In this document: positions 17,815 through 28,307 of the stretch, one piece after another
Position numbering within the stretch: the first letter of the stretch is position 1
How the letters are laid out: each line of letters begins with the position of its first letter
DNA from: Caulobacter radicis
GTDB lineage: Bacteria > Pseudomonadota > Alphaproteobacteria > Caulobacterales > Caulobacteraceae
Assembly: GCF_003094615.1 (NCBI RefSeq)
Contig: NZ_QDKO01000020.1
Location: 227,938-291,937 of the forward strand
Direction: 5' to 3'
DNA: 64,000 bases
Program-made: the position numbers and the translations under genes
Notes under the pieces: model-generated
Databases searched by the model: none
What the model was told of the DNA's origin: nothing
What the model saw: the letters and a program-made list of their open reading frames with translations, nothing else

Positions 17815-18374
17815 TGGATGCCGGACGGGGATAGACCCAGCTCCATCCCCGGTGAATTCGCCAAAGAACCGAACGAACTCAACGTACTACAACTTTCTCA
17901 GCCAAACTTATCAGACGCGCCCAGCCCTGGGTCATAATCAAACCCGTCCCCGCTATGGGGAGGGCTCTTGGTACCGGCCCAAGCGTGGCGAGGACCGCAT
18001 CGAGCGGGGCCGCTCGGAGCGTCATGGGAAAAGGCGGGTTTGCAGGAGCGCTCAGAAGGCGCGATTGGGCCGCCAAGCCGTCCATGGCGTAACGAGCGGG
18101 TCGACAGGGCCGGGATCGTTCAAACCGGCCTAACAGGATCAGCCGAGGCCGCCGCCGGATTACCGCGGGGCTATTGGTCCTGCCCGTCCGTGGGACAGCC
18201 GGGTCCAGGGTTGAAACAGCACCCGCGCCTCCGGCCCTTCGGAATAACGACGCGGCGGAGCGGTCGACGAAGCCGAAACGCTAAACAAACCCACGGTCCC
18301 CGGGCTCCGCCCGGCCGCTCCGCGCCTCCCCGACCTAACGCGCATCCGCGCGGGAGAATGCGAAGCCGTGTCTT
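17815..18374. other. 560-bp tract with no recognised gene
   Basis: Between two composite repeats lies a stretch whose left part (17860-17940) is AT-richer than its surroundings and whose right part is GC-rich with several short inverted repeats (for example around TCCCCGCTATGGGGA at 17948-17962). Open frames exist on both strands but have no ribosome sites, recognisable motifs or normal codon bias. I do not see RNase P RNA, SRP RNA or 6S RNA landmarks. It could be a decayed gene or hold a small RNA. Confidence 0.5.
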
Positions 18375-18513
18375 GAGGAACCTCCCCCCGTGGGGGAGGC
18401 GATCGCGCAGCGATCGGTGGGGGGAGTGACTACGAACTCACCCACCACCCCGAAAGCTGAAACCGCCCCCCCACCGGCCTTCGGCCGCCTCCCCCAGGAG
18501 GGGGAGGTTCCTC
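18375..18513. repeat. Composite GC-rich palindromic repeat
   Basis: Outer arms GAGGAACCTCC and GGAGGTTCCTC face each other; the left half carries GATCGCGCAGCGATC and the right GGCCTTCGGCC. Same two half-types as at 10558-10690 but in swapped order. Confidence 0.85.
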
Positions 18514-18518
18514 GCCAA

Positions 18519-18690
18519 AGATCCTCCCCCTGAAGGGGGAGGTGGCCCGGAGGGCCGGAGGGGGAAGTGTCTGACGAGACAGCGACCGCCCCAAACCCAG
18601 CAGTCCCCTCCCCCTCAGTCGGCGGAGTTTATCCTCGGGCCGGCCTTTGGCCGGACCCGGGGGCGACAGATCCCCCTGAAGGGGGAGCAT
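18519..18690. repeat. Composite GC-rich palindromic repeat with expanded centre
   Basis: Starts six bases after the previous copy with CCTCCCCCTGAAGGGGGAGG and GGCCCGGAGGGCC and ends with CCCCCTGAAGGGGGAGCATCT. The centre holds an extra hairpin with GGCCGGCCTTTGGCCGG, making it longer than other copies. Confidence 0.78.
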
Positions 18691-18698
18691 CTCTGGCT

Positions 18699-19811
18699 CT
18701 AATGCGAAATGCTCTTCCACACCGCGCCGGCCGCCTCGACGAACGCCTTGGCCGCCGCGCTGTCGGGAGCCGCCAGCACCACCGGCCGGCCCGCGTCGCC
18801 CGCTTCGCGGACGCTCATCTCGATCGGCACCTGGGCCAGCACCGGCGTTCCGATCGCCTGCGCCTCGGCCACGCCGCCGCCCGAGCCGAAGATCGGGATC
18901 GGCGCGCCCGTCGCCGGGTCGGCGAAGAAGGCCATGTTCTCGATGAGGCCCAGGATCGGCGTCGCGGTCTTGGCGAACATCGCCGCCGCGCGGCGCGCGT
19001 CGATCAGGGCGATCTCCTGCGGCGTGGTGACCAGCACCACTCCGTCGATGCGCAGCTTCTGGACCAGGGTCAGGTGGATGTCGCCGGTGCCCGGCGGCAG
19101 GTCGACGACCAGCACGTCCAGCGGCTCGGCCTCGCTGCCCCAGGCCACGTCATGGATCAGCTGGCGCACCGCCGACGAGGCCATCGGCCCGCGCCAGATC
19201 ATCGCCCTGCCCTCGTCGACCATGAAGCCGATCGACATCAGCTTCACGCCGTGGGCTTCCATGGGCAGCAGCTTCTTGTCCTCGAAGGTCGGCTCGCCGT
19301 CGACGCCCATCATGCGCGGGGCCGAGGGGCCGTAGATGTCGGCGTCCAGCAAGCCCACCTTCAGGCCCAGCCCCGCCAGGGCGCAGGCCAGGTTGGTCGA
19401 GACCGTCGACTTGCCCACCCCGCCCTTGCCCGAGGCCACGGCGATGACGTGGCGCACGTGAGCGGGCTTTTCCGAGGCCGGCGGCGGGCCGACCTGGGCC
19501 TGCGGGTCGTCGGCGACACGGGCGCCCTTGCGCACCCGCGTGGTCTCGGCCGGGGCCTGGGCGGTCAGCACCACCTGGGCGCGGGTGATCCCGGGCAGCG
19601 CGGCCAGGGCCTTCTCTGCCGCCTCGCGCACCGGGCCATAGCCGCCGACCCGCGCGGCCGGAACCTCCAGGACGAAGCCCGCCTTGCCTTCGCGCACCAC
19701 CAGGCCCTGCACCAGGCCGGCCTTGACCAGGCCAAGACCGGTGGCCGGATCCTCGATGCGATCCAGGGCCTCGCGGGCGTCTTCGGGGGTGGCGGAAGGG
19801 GTCGCGGTCAC
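18699..19811 (-). CDS. apbC: Mrp/ApbC family Fe-S carrier P-loop ATPase
   Basis: A 370-residue protein with an N-terminal MIP18-like domain (1-85) and an NBP35/Mrp ATPase domain. The deviant Walker A is VASGKGGVGKST, followed by LLDADIYGPSAPRM and DVLVVDLPPGTGDIHLT, all diagnostic for Mrp. It binds and transfers Fe-S clusters to target proteins in the cytosol. The start is GTG at 19809-19811; longer frames upstream run into the divergent hflK. It is transcribed away from hflKC and ends beside a composite repeat. Confidence 0.92.
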   Translation of the reverse strand: MTATPSATPEDAREALDRIEDPATGLGLVKAGLVQGLVVREGKAGFVLEVPAARVGGYGPVREAAEKALAALPGITRAQVVLTAQAPAETTRVRKGARVADDPQAQVGPPPASEKPAHVRHVIAVASGKGGVGKSTVSTNLACALAGLGLKVGLLDADIYGPSAPRMMGVDGEPTFEDKKLLPMEAHGVKLMSIGFMVDEGRAMIWRGPMASSAVRQLIHDVAWGSEAEPLDVLVVDLPPGTGDIHLTLVQKLRIDGVVLVTTPQEIALIDARRAAAMFAKTATPILGLIENMAFFADPATGAPIPIFGSGGGVAEAQAIGTPVLAQVPIEMSVREAGDAGRPVVLAAPDSAAAKAFVEAAGAVWKSISH

Positions 19812-19916
19812 GTCTTTGTCTTGCCTTGTCGTGCGGGGGTCCTCATATCCGCGTACGGGGGGGCTTTTACAACCCCGCCATCCGCAAGAACGAGCGACGG
19901 GAAGATAGCGCCGCCC

Positions 19917-21035
19917 ATGCCCTGGAACGACAACGCCGGACCCGGCCCCTGGGGCTCTCCCCCGCCGGGCGACGACAAGAACGACGGTGGGCGGAACAAG
20001 TCCGACCCCGGCCGCCGCCCCGCATCCGGCCCGCCTGGCGTTCCGCCGCCTCCGATCGACGTCAGCGAGCTGGTCGAGCGGGTCACCGAGCGCCTGCGCG
20101 CCACCTTCGGCGGCCCCGGCCGCGGCAAGGCGATCATGCTGGGCGCCGGCGCCGTGGTCGGCCTGTGGCTGCTGACGGGAACCTATGTCGTCCAGCCCAA
20201 CCAGCAGGGCGTGGTCACCACCTTCGGCGCCTATAGCCGCACCAGCAATCCTGGCCTGCGCTATCACCTGCCCTGGCCGTTCGAGGCCGTGCAGCGCGTG
20301 CCCGTCACCTCGATCCAGACCCTCGACATCGGCGGCGTGCCCGGCGCCGAGGTCCCGGCCGAGCGCCTGATGCTGACCGGCGACGAGAACATCGTCGACC
20401 TGTCGTTCACGGTGCAGTGGCGCGTGTCCGACGCCGGCAAGTACGTGTTCAACGTCCGCGAGCCGAACGTCGTGCTCAAGGACGTGGCCGAAAGCGCCAT
20501 GCGCGAGGTGGTCGGCAAGACCGCCCTCACCCCGATCCTCACCAACGGCCGCGGCGAGGTCGAGGCCCAGACCCGCCTGCTGATGCAGCGGGTGCTCGAT
20601 CGCTACGACATCGGCGTCTATGTCGAGGGCGTCCGCATCCAGGTGGCCAACGCCCCCGAGCCGGTCGTCGACGCCTTCCGCGACGTGCAGCGCGCGGCCC
20701 AGAACGCCCAGTCGGCCGCCAACGTCGCCCGCGGCGAGGCCGCCCAGGTGATCCAGCAGGCCAAGGGCTATCGCGAGCAGGTGGTGCGCGAGGCCTCGGG
20801 CGACGCGGCCCGCTTCAACCAGGTCTACGATCAGTACAAGCTGGCCCCGGCCGTGACGCGCGAGCGCCTCTATATCGAGACCATGCAGCGCGTGCTGGCC
20901 AACTCCAACAAGGTCATCGTCGACAACAAGGGCGCCAACGCGCCGGTGATCCTGCCGTCGGACACCTTCCGCGCCAGGCCCGTCGCCCCGGCCGCCGCCG
21001 CCGCCCCTGCCGCCACCGACGGAGTCGCCCGATGA
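19917..21035 (+). CDS. hflK: FtsH-modulating SPFH protein HflK
   Basis: A 372-residue membrane protein with a Gly/Pro-rich cytoplasmic N-terminus (MPWNDNAGPGPWGSPPPGD), one membrane helix at about 75-95 and an SPFH/band 7 domain (about 95-300) with VQPNQQGVVTTFGAY. A helical segment with QSAANVARGEAAQVIQQAKGYREQVV follows, then an Ala/Pro tail. HflK forms a large periplasmic cage with HflC around the FtsH protease. The ATG at 19917 is just right of the divergent apbC start. Its TGA overlaps the hflC ATG, indicating coupled translation and balanced amounts. Confidence 0.96.
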   Translation: MPWNDNAGPGPWGSPPPGDDKNDGGRNKSDPGRRPASGPPGVPPPPIDVSELVERVTERLRATFGGPGRGKAIMLGAGAVVGLWLLTGTYVVQPNQQGVVTTFGAYSRTSNPGLRYHLPWPFEAVQRVPVTSIQTLDIGGVPGAEVPAERLMLTGDENIVDLSFTVQWRVSDAGKYVFNVREPNVVLKDVAESAMREVVGKTALTPILTNGRGEVEAQTRLLMQRVLDRYDIGVYVEGVRIQVANAPEPVVDAFRDVQRAAQNAQSAANVARGEAAQVIQQAKGYREQVVREASGDAARFNQVYDQYKLAPAVTRERLYIETMQRVLANSNKVIVDNKGANAPVILPSDTFRARPVAPAAAAAPAATDGVAR

Positions 21036-21883
21036 GCCGCCCCGCCAGCAACACGCCCCTGATCGCCGCCGGCGTGGCCGCGGTCGGCGCGCTGATCCTC
21101 GTCAGCACGACGGTCTACAAGGTCGACCAGCGCCAGCAGGCCCTGGTGGTCCGCTTCGGCGACCCGGTCGCCGTGGTCACCGCGCCCGGCCTGCACCTGA
21201 AGTCGCCGATCGACAACGTGCTGCGCTTCGACAAGCGCAACATCGACCTGTCGGCCAACCAGGAGGAAGTCACCGCCGCCGACCAGCAGAAGCTGGTGGT
21301 CGACGCCTTCGTCCGCTACCGGATCTCCGACACCCGCCAGTTCTTCCGGGCGCTGGGCAGCGAGACCGTGGCCCGCGACCGCCTGGACCGCATCGTCAAC
21401 GCCGCCCTGCGCGAGCAGATCGGCCGCGCCGACTCCGGCGACGTGATCGCCGGCAAGCGGGCCCAGATCATGGCCGCGATCCGCGACGAGGTGGCGCGCC
21501 AGGTCAAGGCCTCGGACCTCGGGATCCAGATCATCGACGTGCGCATCAAGCGCGCCGACCTGCCCGAGCCCAACCAGCAGGCCGTCTACGAGCGGATGCA
21601 GACGGCCCGCAAGCAGGAGGCCGCCGAACTGCGCGCCATCGGCGAGCAGCAGCGCCGCGAGATCGTCGCCACCGCCTACGAGGAAGCCGAAAAGATCCGA
21701 GGCGAGGCCGACGCCCAGCGCGCCCAGCTGTTCGCCTCCAGCTTCGGCCGCGACCCGTCCTTCGCCGCCTTCTACCGCTCGATGCAGGCCTACGAGCAGT
21801 CGATGGGCAAGGGCGACACCACCTTCGTCCTGTCGCCCGACAGCGCCTACTTCAAATACTTCGACAAGGGTCCCGGGGGATAA
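21032..21883 (+). CDS. hflC: FtsH-modulating SPFH protein HflC
   Basis: A 283-residue partner of HflK with an N-terminal membrane helix (about 8-26), band 7 domain starting VDQRQQALVVRFGDPV, and the conserved GIQIIDVRIKRADLPEPNQQAVYERM. The coiled region ETARKQEAAELRAIGEQQRR-like helix and the GRDPSFAAFYRSM motif near the C-terminus are typical of HflC. It overlaps hflK by 4 bases. Nothing further is cotranscribed: a composite repeat follows and then a convergent gene, so the usual downstream degP-like protease gene is absent here. Confidence 0.96.
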   Translation: MSRPASNTPLIAAGVAAVGALILVSTTVYKVDQRQQALVVRFGDPVAVVTAPGLHLKSPIDNVLRFDKRNIDLSANQEEVTAADQQKLVVDAFVRYRISDTRQFFRALGSETVARDRLDRIVNAALREQIGRADSGDVIAGKRAQIMAAIRDEVARQVKASDLGIQIIDVRIKRADLPEPNQQAVYERMQTARKQEAAELRAIGEQQRREIVATAYEEAEKIRGEADAQRAQLFASSFGRDPSFAAFYRSMQAYEQSMGKGDTTFVLSPDSAYFKYFDKGPGG

Positions 21884-21884
21884 G

Positions 21885-22012
21885 ATCCTCCCCCTGTGGG
21901 GGAGGTGGCCCGAAGGGCCGGAGGGGGGACGTTTTCAGCTTCCGCCATGTCCGAACGTCTTCCCCCCACCGATCGCTGCGCGATCACCTCCCCCACAGGG
22001 GGAGGTTTCTTG
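21885..22012. repeat. Composite GC-rich palindromic repeat between convergent genes
   Basis: Left half has CCTCCCCCTGTGGGGGAGG and GGCCCGAAGGGCC; right half has GATCGCTGCGCGATC and ends CCTCCCCCACAGGGGGAGG. It fills the gap between hflC and the convergent HAD gene and could form terminators for both. Confidence 0.85.
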
Positions 22013-22017
22013 GGTCC

Positions 22018-22683
22018 TCACCCCGCCCGCTTCAGCAGGTCCAGCACCACGTGCAGGCTGTCGGCGATGTGGACGCACTTCTCGTGCATCTCCTCGGTGG
22101 GATCGAGGATGTCGGGCACCATGATGGTCATCATCCCCGCCCCGTGCGCCGCGCGGACGCCGGGGTGGGAATCCTCCAGCGCCAGGCAGGCCAGCGGATC
22201 GACCCCCAGCCGCTGGGCGGCCAGCAGGTAGGGATCCGGGTGCGGCTTGTGGCGCGTCACGTCGTGGTGGGCGACCACCGCGTGGAACCGGGGAAGGAGA
22301 TCGAAGCGGCCCAGATAGCGCTCCACCGCCGGCAGGCCGTTCGAGGTGGCGATGGCGCGGGGCAGGCCCAGCTCGTCCAGGTGGTCGAGGATCTCCTGCA
22401 CCCCGTCCTTCAGCCGGATCTCGGCCTTGAGCAGCAGCTCGACGTCGGCCCACAGCCGCTCGAAGAACGGCTTGACGGGAAAGGTCTCGCCATAGAGGTC
22501 GCGCAGCATCACCGCGCATTCGGGATTGGTCTTGCCGACCATCGAGGCGTAGGTCGCCGCGGTGACCGGAACCCCGAACGCCTGGCCGGCGTCGATCATC
22601 GCGGCGCGATAGACGGTCTCGGTGTCGAGCAGCAGGCCGTCCATGTCGAAGACCACCGCCTCGACACGGCGCGGGAAGCTCAC
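22018..22683 (-). CDS. HAD-superfamily phosphatase/phosphoglucomutase-like hydrolase
   Basis: A 221-residue subfamily IA HAD protein. Motif I is VVFDMDGLLLDTE with the nucleophile Asp, motif II lies in AIATSNG, the motif III Lys in RHKPHPDPYLLAA, and motif IV in LALEDSHPGVRAAHGAGM. Family members dephosphorylate sugar phosphates or act as beta-phosphoglucomutases; the substrate cannot be read here. The start is GTG at 22681-22683, overlapping the serB stop as GTGA, so it is translated together with serB. A helical cap domain occupies about residues 18-85. Confidence 0.88.
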   Translation of the reverse strand: MSFPRRVEAVVFDMDGLLLDTETVYRAAMIDAGQAFGVPVTAATYASMVGKTNPECAVMLRDLYGETFPVKPFFERLWADVELLLKAEIRLKDGVQEILDHLDELGLPRAIATSNGLPAVERYLGRFDLLPRFHAVVAHHDVTRHKPHPDPYLLAAQRLGVDPLACLALEDSHPGVRAAHGAGMMTIMVPDILDPTEEMHEKCVHIADSLHVVLDLLKRAG

Positions 22684-23528
22684 TGCGCGAACTCCTCGGC
22701 GCGATAGCCCTGGAAATACAGCAGCGCGGTCAGGTCGGCGTGGTCGACCTTCGCATGGGCCTGGGCCGCGACGATCGGCTTGGCGCGGTAGGCGACGCCC
22801 AGGCCCGCGGCCTCGATCATCGCCAGGTCGTTGGCGCCGTCGCCCACGGCCAGGGCGTCGGCCGGGGTCAGGCCCAGGGCGGCGGTCTCCTCGTTCAGGG
22901 CGGCCAGCTTGGCCTCCTTGCCTAGGATCGGATCGCCGACCTCGCCGGTCAGGGCGTCGCCCTGCTCGATCAGGGTGTTGGCGCGGTTCAGGTGGAAGCC
23001 GGCGGCCTGCGCCACCCGGCTGGTGAAGAAGGTGAAACCGCCCGAGACCAGGGCGCAGCGGGCGCCGTGGGCGGCCATGGTCTTGACCAGCGTCTCGGCG
23101 CCGGGGTTGAGCCGCACGCGCTCGTCGAAGCAGGTCTGCAGCGCCGAGGTCGAAAGGCCCTTGAGCATGCCGACCCGCTCGCGAAGGGCGCCCTCGAAGG
23201 CCAGCTCGCCCCGCATGGCGCGCTCGGTGATCTCGGAGACCTGCGCCTTCACGCCGGCGAAGTCGGCCAGCTCGTCCAGGCATTCGACATTGATGATCGT
23301 CGAGTCCATGTCGGCGATCAGCAGGCGCTTCCTGCGGTTCAGGGCGGGCTGGATCGCGAAGTCGACGGGCTTGTCGCCGATGGCGGCGATGACCCGGTCG
23401 CGGACCGGGGCGGCCTCGCCCTCGAAGGTCACGTCGACGGCGTCCGGGCCGAGCGGAACGATCTGGCCCAGCGCAAGAGCGGCGGCGAGAGTTTCGGCCT
23501 CCGGGCCGACGAGGGTCAGGACGTGCAT
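22680..23528 (-). CDS. serB: Phosphoserine phosphatase SerB
   Basis: A 282-residue HAD phosphatase with an N-terminal ACT-like region (about 1-75) and the catalytic motif LLIADMDSTIINVECLDELAD. GGFTFFT and VGDGANDLAMIEAAGLGVA complete the active site, and YRAKPIVAAQAHAKVDHADL is the family C-terminus. It makes L-serine from phosphoserine in the cytosol. The ATG at 23526-23528 (MHVLTLVGP) is preferred to an in-frame start twelve codons upstream because the ACT domain begins there. It overlaps the following HAD gene by 4 bases. Confidence 0.95.
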   Translation of the reverse strand: MHVLTLVGPEAETLAAALALGQIVPLGPDAVDVTFEGEAAPVRDRVIAAIGDKPVDFAIQPALNRRKRLLIADMDSTIINVECLDELADFAGVKAQVSEITERAMRGELAFEGALRERVGMLKGLSTSALQTCFDERVRLNPGAETLVKTMAAHGARCALVSGGFTFFTSRVAQAAGFHLNRANTLIEQGDALTGEVGDPILGKEAKLAALNEETAALGLTPADALAVGDGANDLAMIEAAGLGVAYRAKPIVAAQAHAKVDHADLTALLYFQGYRAEEFAQ

Positions 23529-23570
23529 GGCGGGGCGGCTAAGCCAGTCGCCCCCCGCCGTCAACCCGCA

Positions 23571-24038
23571 TTAGTTCGTGCTGATGCCCGTGCAGCGCTG
23601 CAAGAGCGCCATGGCGGCCCGCTTGCCGGCGGCCTCGTTGCTCTCGCCCGGCTCGGGCTTGACGCTCTCGAACAGGAAACCCAGGCCGTCCTCATAGACC
23701 TTGGTCGGCTTCACGCCCTGCTCGGCGCCGTCCTCGAAGGCCTCGTCCATCATCATGCGTCCCTTGGCGCCGAAGGCCTCCAGCATGAACTGCGCGCCGC
23801 GCCCGTCATTGCCCTTCTGGGCGAAGAGCTGCGGATAGCTGGTCGCCACCTTGCCCAGGATCACCAGCACCGCGCCGCAGCCGGCCTTTTCCCGCGAGGT
23901 CAACTCGGCCGGCGCGGGCGCGGCCTGGGCGGCTGGCGGCGGCGCCTTGGCCTTGGCGGCCTCGGTGGTGGCGGCCTGGACGGATCCGGCCGTCAGGAAG
24001 GCGACCATCGCGGCCGCGATCATGTATGTACGCTTCAT
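23571..24038 (-). CDS. Small secreted protein of unknown function
   Basis: A 155-residue protein with a clear signal peptide ([22 protein letters not shown], cut before ATTEA). It has an Ala/Pro-rich linker and then a helical domain with two cysteines (GCGAVL and LLQRCTGIS), which could form a disulfide. No known domain recognised. It ends 42 bases before serB on the same strand, so may be cotranscribed. Its ATG (24036-24038) shares the sequence CATG with the ATG of the divergent miaA. Confidence 0.8.
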   Translation of the reverse strand: MKRTYMIAAAMVAFLTAGSVQAATTEAAKAKAPPPAAQAAPAPAELTSREKAGCGAVLVILGKVATSYPQLFAQKGNDGRGAQFMLEAFGAKGRMMMDEAFEDGAEQGVKPTKVYEDGLGFLFESVKPEPGESNEAAGKRAAMALLQRCTGISTN

Positions 24039-24972
24039 GGACCGTGACGCCCCCCATGCAACCGTCGAAACGCCCTTTGCACCCGACTCGCGCGTCTGGA
24101 TGATCGCTGGCCCCACCGCCAGCGGCAAGTCGGCCTATGCCCTGGACCTGGCTGAGCGCACCGGAGCCGAGATCGTCAACGCCGACTCGATGCAGATCTA
24201 TGCCGGCCTGCGGGTGCTGACGGCCGCTCCGTCTCCCGCGGAAGAAGCCCGCGCCCCGCACCACCTGTTCGGCGTCGCCGACGCGGCCGAGGGCTGGTCG
24301 GTGGGGCGCTGGCAGGCGGCGGCCGTCAGGGCCCTGCACGACATCGCCGCTCGCGGCCGTCCCGCCATCGTCGTCGGCGGCACCGGCCTCTATTTCCGCG
24401 CCCTGACCCACGGGCTGGCCGACGTGCCGCCGGTGCCCGAAAGCCAGCGCGAGATCTCCGGCCTGCTCTACGCGGCCCAGGGCGAGGCCGCCTTCCGCGA
24501 CCTGCTGCGCCCCCTCGACCCCGCAGCCGAGGCCCGGATCGAGAGCGGCGACCGCCAGCGCCTGGTCCGCGCCCATGCCGTCGCCGTGGCCACCGGCCGC
24601 GCGCTGTCAGACTGGCAGGCCGACACCCGGCCCGCGCTGCAGCCCGGCGAATGGAGCGGCGTGGTCCTGGATCCGCCGCGCGCCGAGCTCTACGCCCGCT
24701 GCGACACGCGGCTGGGCCTGATGGTCGAGCACGGCGCGCTCGAAGAGGTCGCCGCGATGGAGGCGCGGCGTCTCGATCCGGCCCTGCCCGCCCTCAAGGC
24801 CGTCGGATATCGCGAACTGGCCGCCCACCTGCGCGGCGAAACCAGCCAGGACCAGGCCCTCGACGCCGCCCGCCAGGAGACCCGCCGCTACGCCAAGCGC
24901 CAGCTCACCTGGTTCCGGAACCAGACGTCGGACTGGTCGCGGCTCTCGCCGGGGGCCGTTCCGTCAGCTTGA
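24037..24972 (+). CDS. miaA: tRNA dimethylallyltransferase MiaA
   Basis: A 311-residue isopentenyltransferase that modifies A37 of tRNAs reading UNN codons. The P-loop is [16 protein letters not shown], followed by [34 protein letters not shown] and a C-terminal [12 protein letters not shown], all family signatures. The ATG at 24037 overlaps the start codon of the divergent gene; an in-frame ATG at 24022 would lengthen the overlap, and the next in-frame ATG (24100) would cut the strand before the P-loop. There is no room for a normal ribosome site outside the neighbouring gene, so the start region is odd. Confidence 0.94.
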   Translation: MDRDAPHATVETPFAPDSRVWMIAGPTASGKSAYALDLAERTGAEIVNADSMQIYAGLRVLTAAPSPAEEARAPHHLFGVADAAEGWSVGRWQAAAVRALHDIAARGRPAIVVGGTGLYFRALTHGLADVPPVPESQREISGLLYAAQGEAAFRDLLRPLDPAAEARIESGDRQRLVRAHAVAVATGRALSDWQADTRPALQPGEWSGVVLDPPRAELYARCDTRLGLMVEHGALEEVAAMEARRLDPALPALKAVGYRELAAHLRGETSQDQALDAARQETRRYAKRQLTWFRNQTSDWSRLSPGAVPSA

Positions 24973-25450
24973 CGCCCGACGCCAGCAGGCCCGGTCGGAC
25001 GCGCTGCTCGTACTCGGCCTTGAACAGGACCGCACTGCGCGCCTGGACGATCGCCCCCAGGCGGTCGGACGCCCGCGCCACTTCCGGAAGCTCCAGGCCG
25101 CACGGTGCATCAGGCCCGCTCAGCGTCTCTCCCGCCTCGGTCTCCGTGAGGATCCGGGTCATCGGTTCGGTGCAGGCCGTCTGGCCGGTGATCGAGGTGA
25201 AGCAGAAGTCCCGCTGGTGATAGGCCTCGATGATCCACCGGCACTTGAAGGCCAGTCCCTCGCCCTGCGTCGCCAGAGCCGCCTCCTCCCTGGCCGACAT
25301 CTTCAGGAAGACCGCCTGCCGCGCCAGCGCGGCTTCCGATCGTTCGCCCTTGACCAGGACCAGCGGCCGATCCTCGGTCGCGATGGACACCAGGCGATGC
25401 ATGGCCGGCGGCTCGGCGACGGCCGCTGGCGGCGTATCGGCCTGTGGCAT
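24905..25450 (-). CDS. Hypothetical protein of 181 residues
   Basis: No recognised domain. The middle part (about 50-130) has four cysteines ([35 protein letters not shown]) and mixed hydrophobic segments; the N- and C-termini look disordered. The 3' end overlaps miaA convergently by 68 bases. The ATG at 25448-25450 is preceded on its strand by a GGGGAGA-like ribosome site. Codon use is like that of its neighbours, which supports a real gene. No function is suggested. Confidence 0.65.
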   Translation of the reverse strand: MPQADTPPAAVAEPPAMHRLVSIATEDRPLVLVKGERSEAALARQAVFLKMSAREEAALATQGEGLAFKCRWIIEAYHQRDFCFTSITGQTACTEPMTRILTETEAGETLSGPDAPCGLELPEVARASDRLGAIVQARSAVLFKAEYEQRVRPGLLASGVKLTERPPARAATSPTSGSGTR

Positions 25451-25740
25451 TTTGATCTCCCCCTCAACTCACGCGTCAGCTTCGCGCACGGTCGCGGTAG
25501 ACGGCAAGTCCGACGCGAGACGGCGCCCCCATGCGCGCAGCCGCAAGATTACAGGCAGAGCGTGACCGACAGACGGCCATCGCGCGCAAGCTCATTGCGC
25601 CCAGCACGATGAGACCGAAGCAAGTTGCCGCCAAAGAGATCGCCAGCACGTCCAATCGAGGTCTTTTATTGCGTCAAACCGCGCCTTGACGCCCCTCCGC
25701 GAGCATGGCATTCCCCGATCATCCATTTGGAGCAACACTC

Positions 25741-25788
25741 GTGCGCACCACCATGATCGTACTTATGGAGCGGCCGTTCACGGCGTGA
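25741..25788 (+). CDS. ilv leader peptide (15 codons)
   Basis: A short frame starts at GTG 25741 behind TTGGAGC and ends at TGA 25786-25788, reading VRTTMIVLMERPFTA. It contains adjacent Ile, Val and Leu codons (ATC GTA CTT, 25756-25764), exactly the amino acids made by the downstream pathway. An alternative start is the ATG at 25753. Slow translation of these codons would decide the folding of the following leader RNA. Confidence 0.8.
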   Translation: MRTTMIVLMERPFTA

Positions 25789-25851
25789 CCTCGAAGTCAC
25801 GTTGATAGATCGGTCGCGCGCACAAAGGTCCTTCGGGGCCTTTTTTCTTTT
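25784..25851 (+). terminator. ilvBN attenuator (anti-structure and terminator)
   Basis: The terminator stem is AAAGGTCC (25824-25831), loop TTCG, GGGCCTTT (25836-25843), running into a long T-run to about 25851. Upstream, CGTGAC (25784-25789) pairs with GTCACG (25796-25801), and GTGCGC at the leader start can pair with GCGCAC at 25817-25822. These overlap the leader peptide and give the alternative folds expected for attenuation. ilvBN attenuation has been reported for C. crescentus (recalled, not looked up). Confidence 0.82.
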
Positions 25852-25897
25852 CCGCCGCCGCCAAAGCCCAGTTTCACGTCCATCCGGGACTTCCGCC

Positions 25898-27703
<1,806 letters not shown>

Positions 27704-27744
27704 TCGACCTCGCCCTTCGCGACACACTGTTCTAGGCTCGATTC

Positions 27745-28302
27745 ATGACCGCAAACGTCCAACCCGCCCCCGCCTCGGCCTATGACCTCAGCCCCAACGA
27801 GCAGGCCGAGCAGACCGCGACCTTCGCCCTGCTGGTCGACAACGAGCCGGGCGTGCTGCACCGCGTGGTCGGCCTGTTCGCCGCCCGCGGTTACAACATC
27901 GAGAGCCTCACGGTGGCCGAGACCGACCGCAAGGCCCACACCAGCCGCATCACCGTGGTCACCCGCGGCACGCGCCAGGTGCTCGACCAGATCGAGGCCC
28001 AGCTGAACAAGGTGGTCAACGTCCGCCGCGTGCACGACGTGACCCGCGACCCCAATGGCGTCGAGCGCGAGCTGGCCCTGGTCAAGGTGCGCGGTTCGGG
28101 CCCCGAGCGCGTGGAAGCCCTGCGCATCGCCGACATCTTCCGCGCCAAGCCCGTGGACACCACGCTGGAAAGCTTCGTGTTCGAGATCTCGGGCGCGCCG
28201 TCGAAGATCGACAAGTTCCTCGACCTGATGCGTCCGCTGGGCCTGGTGGAACTTTCCCGCACCGGCGTCCTTTCCATCGAGCGGGGCTTCGAAGGGATGT
28301 AA
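27745..28302 (+). CDS. ilvN: Acetolactate synthase small (regulatory) subunit
   Basis: A 185-residue protein with an N-terminal ACT domain (TFALLVDNEPGVLHRVVGLFAARGYNIESL) that binds valine, followed by a second ACT-like C-terminal domain (ERELALVKVRG, AKPVDTTLESFVFEISG). It activates IlvB and makes it sensitive to feedback inhibition. It is the second gene of the attenuated ilvBN operon. A 25-residue N-terminal extension before the ACT domain is slightly longer than in enterobacterial IlvH. Confidence 0.96.
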   Translation: MTANVQPAPASAYDLSPNEQAEQTATFALLVDNEPGVLHRVVGLFAARGYNIESLTVAETDRKAHTSRITVVTRGTRQVLDQIEAQLNKVVNVRRVHDVTRDPNGVERELALVKVRGSGPERVEALRIADIFRAKPVDTTLESFVFEISGAPSKIDKFLDLMRPLGLVELSRTGVLSIERGFEGM

Positions 28303-28307
28303 GCCGC

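Noticed and set aside
17968..18429. 153-codon + strand frame in the repeat-rich gap
   Set aside because: Runs into a composite repeat, is Pro/Arg/Gly-rich, and has no ribosome site or domain.
25531..25689. 52-codon frame upstream of the ilv leader
   Set aside because: No ribosome site, no conserved look, and it ends over a possible -35 (TTGACG at 25686); probably chance.
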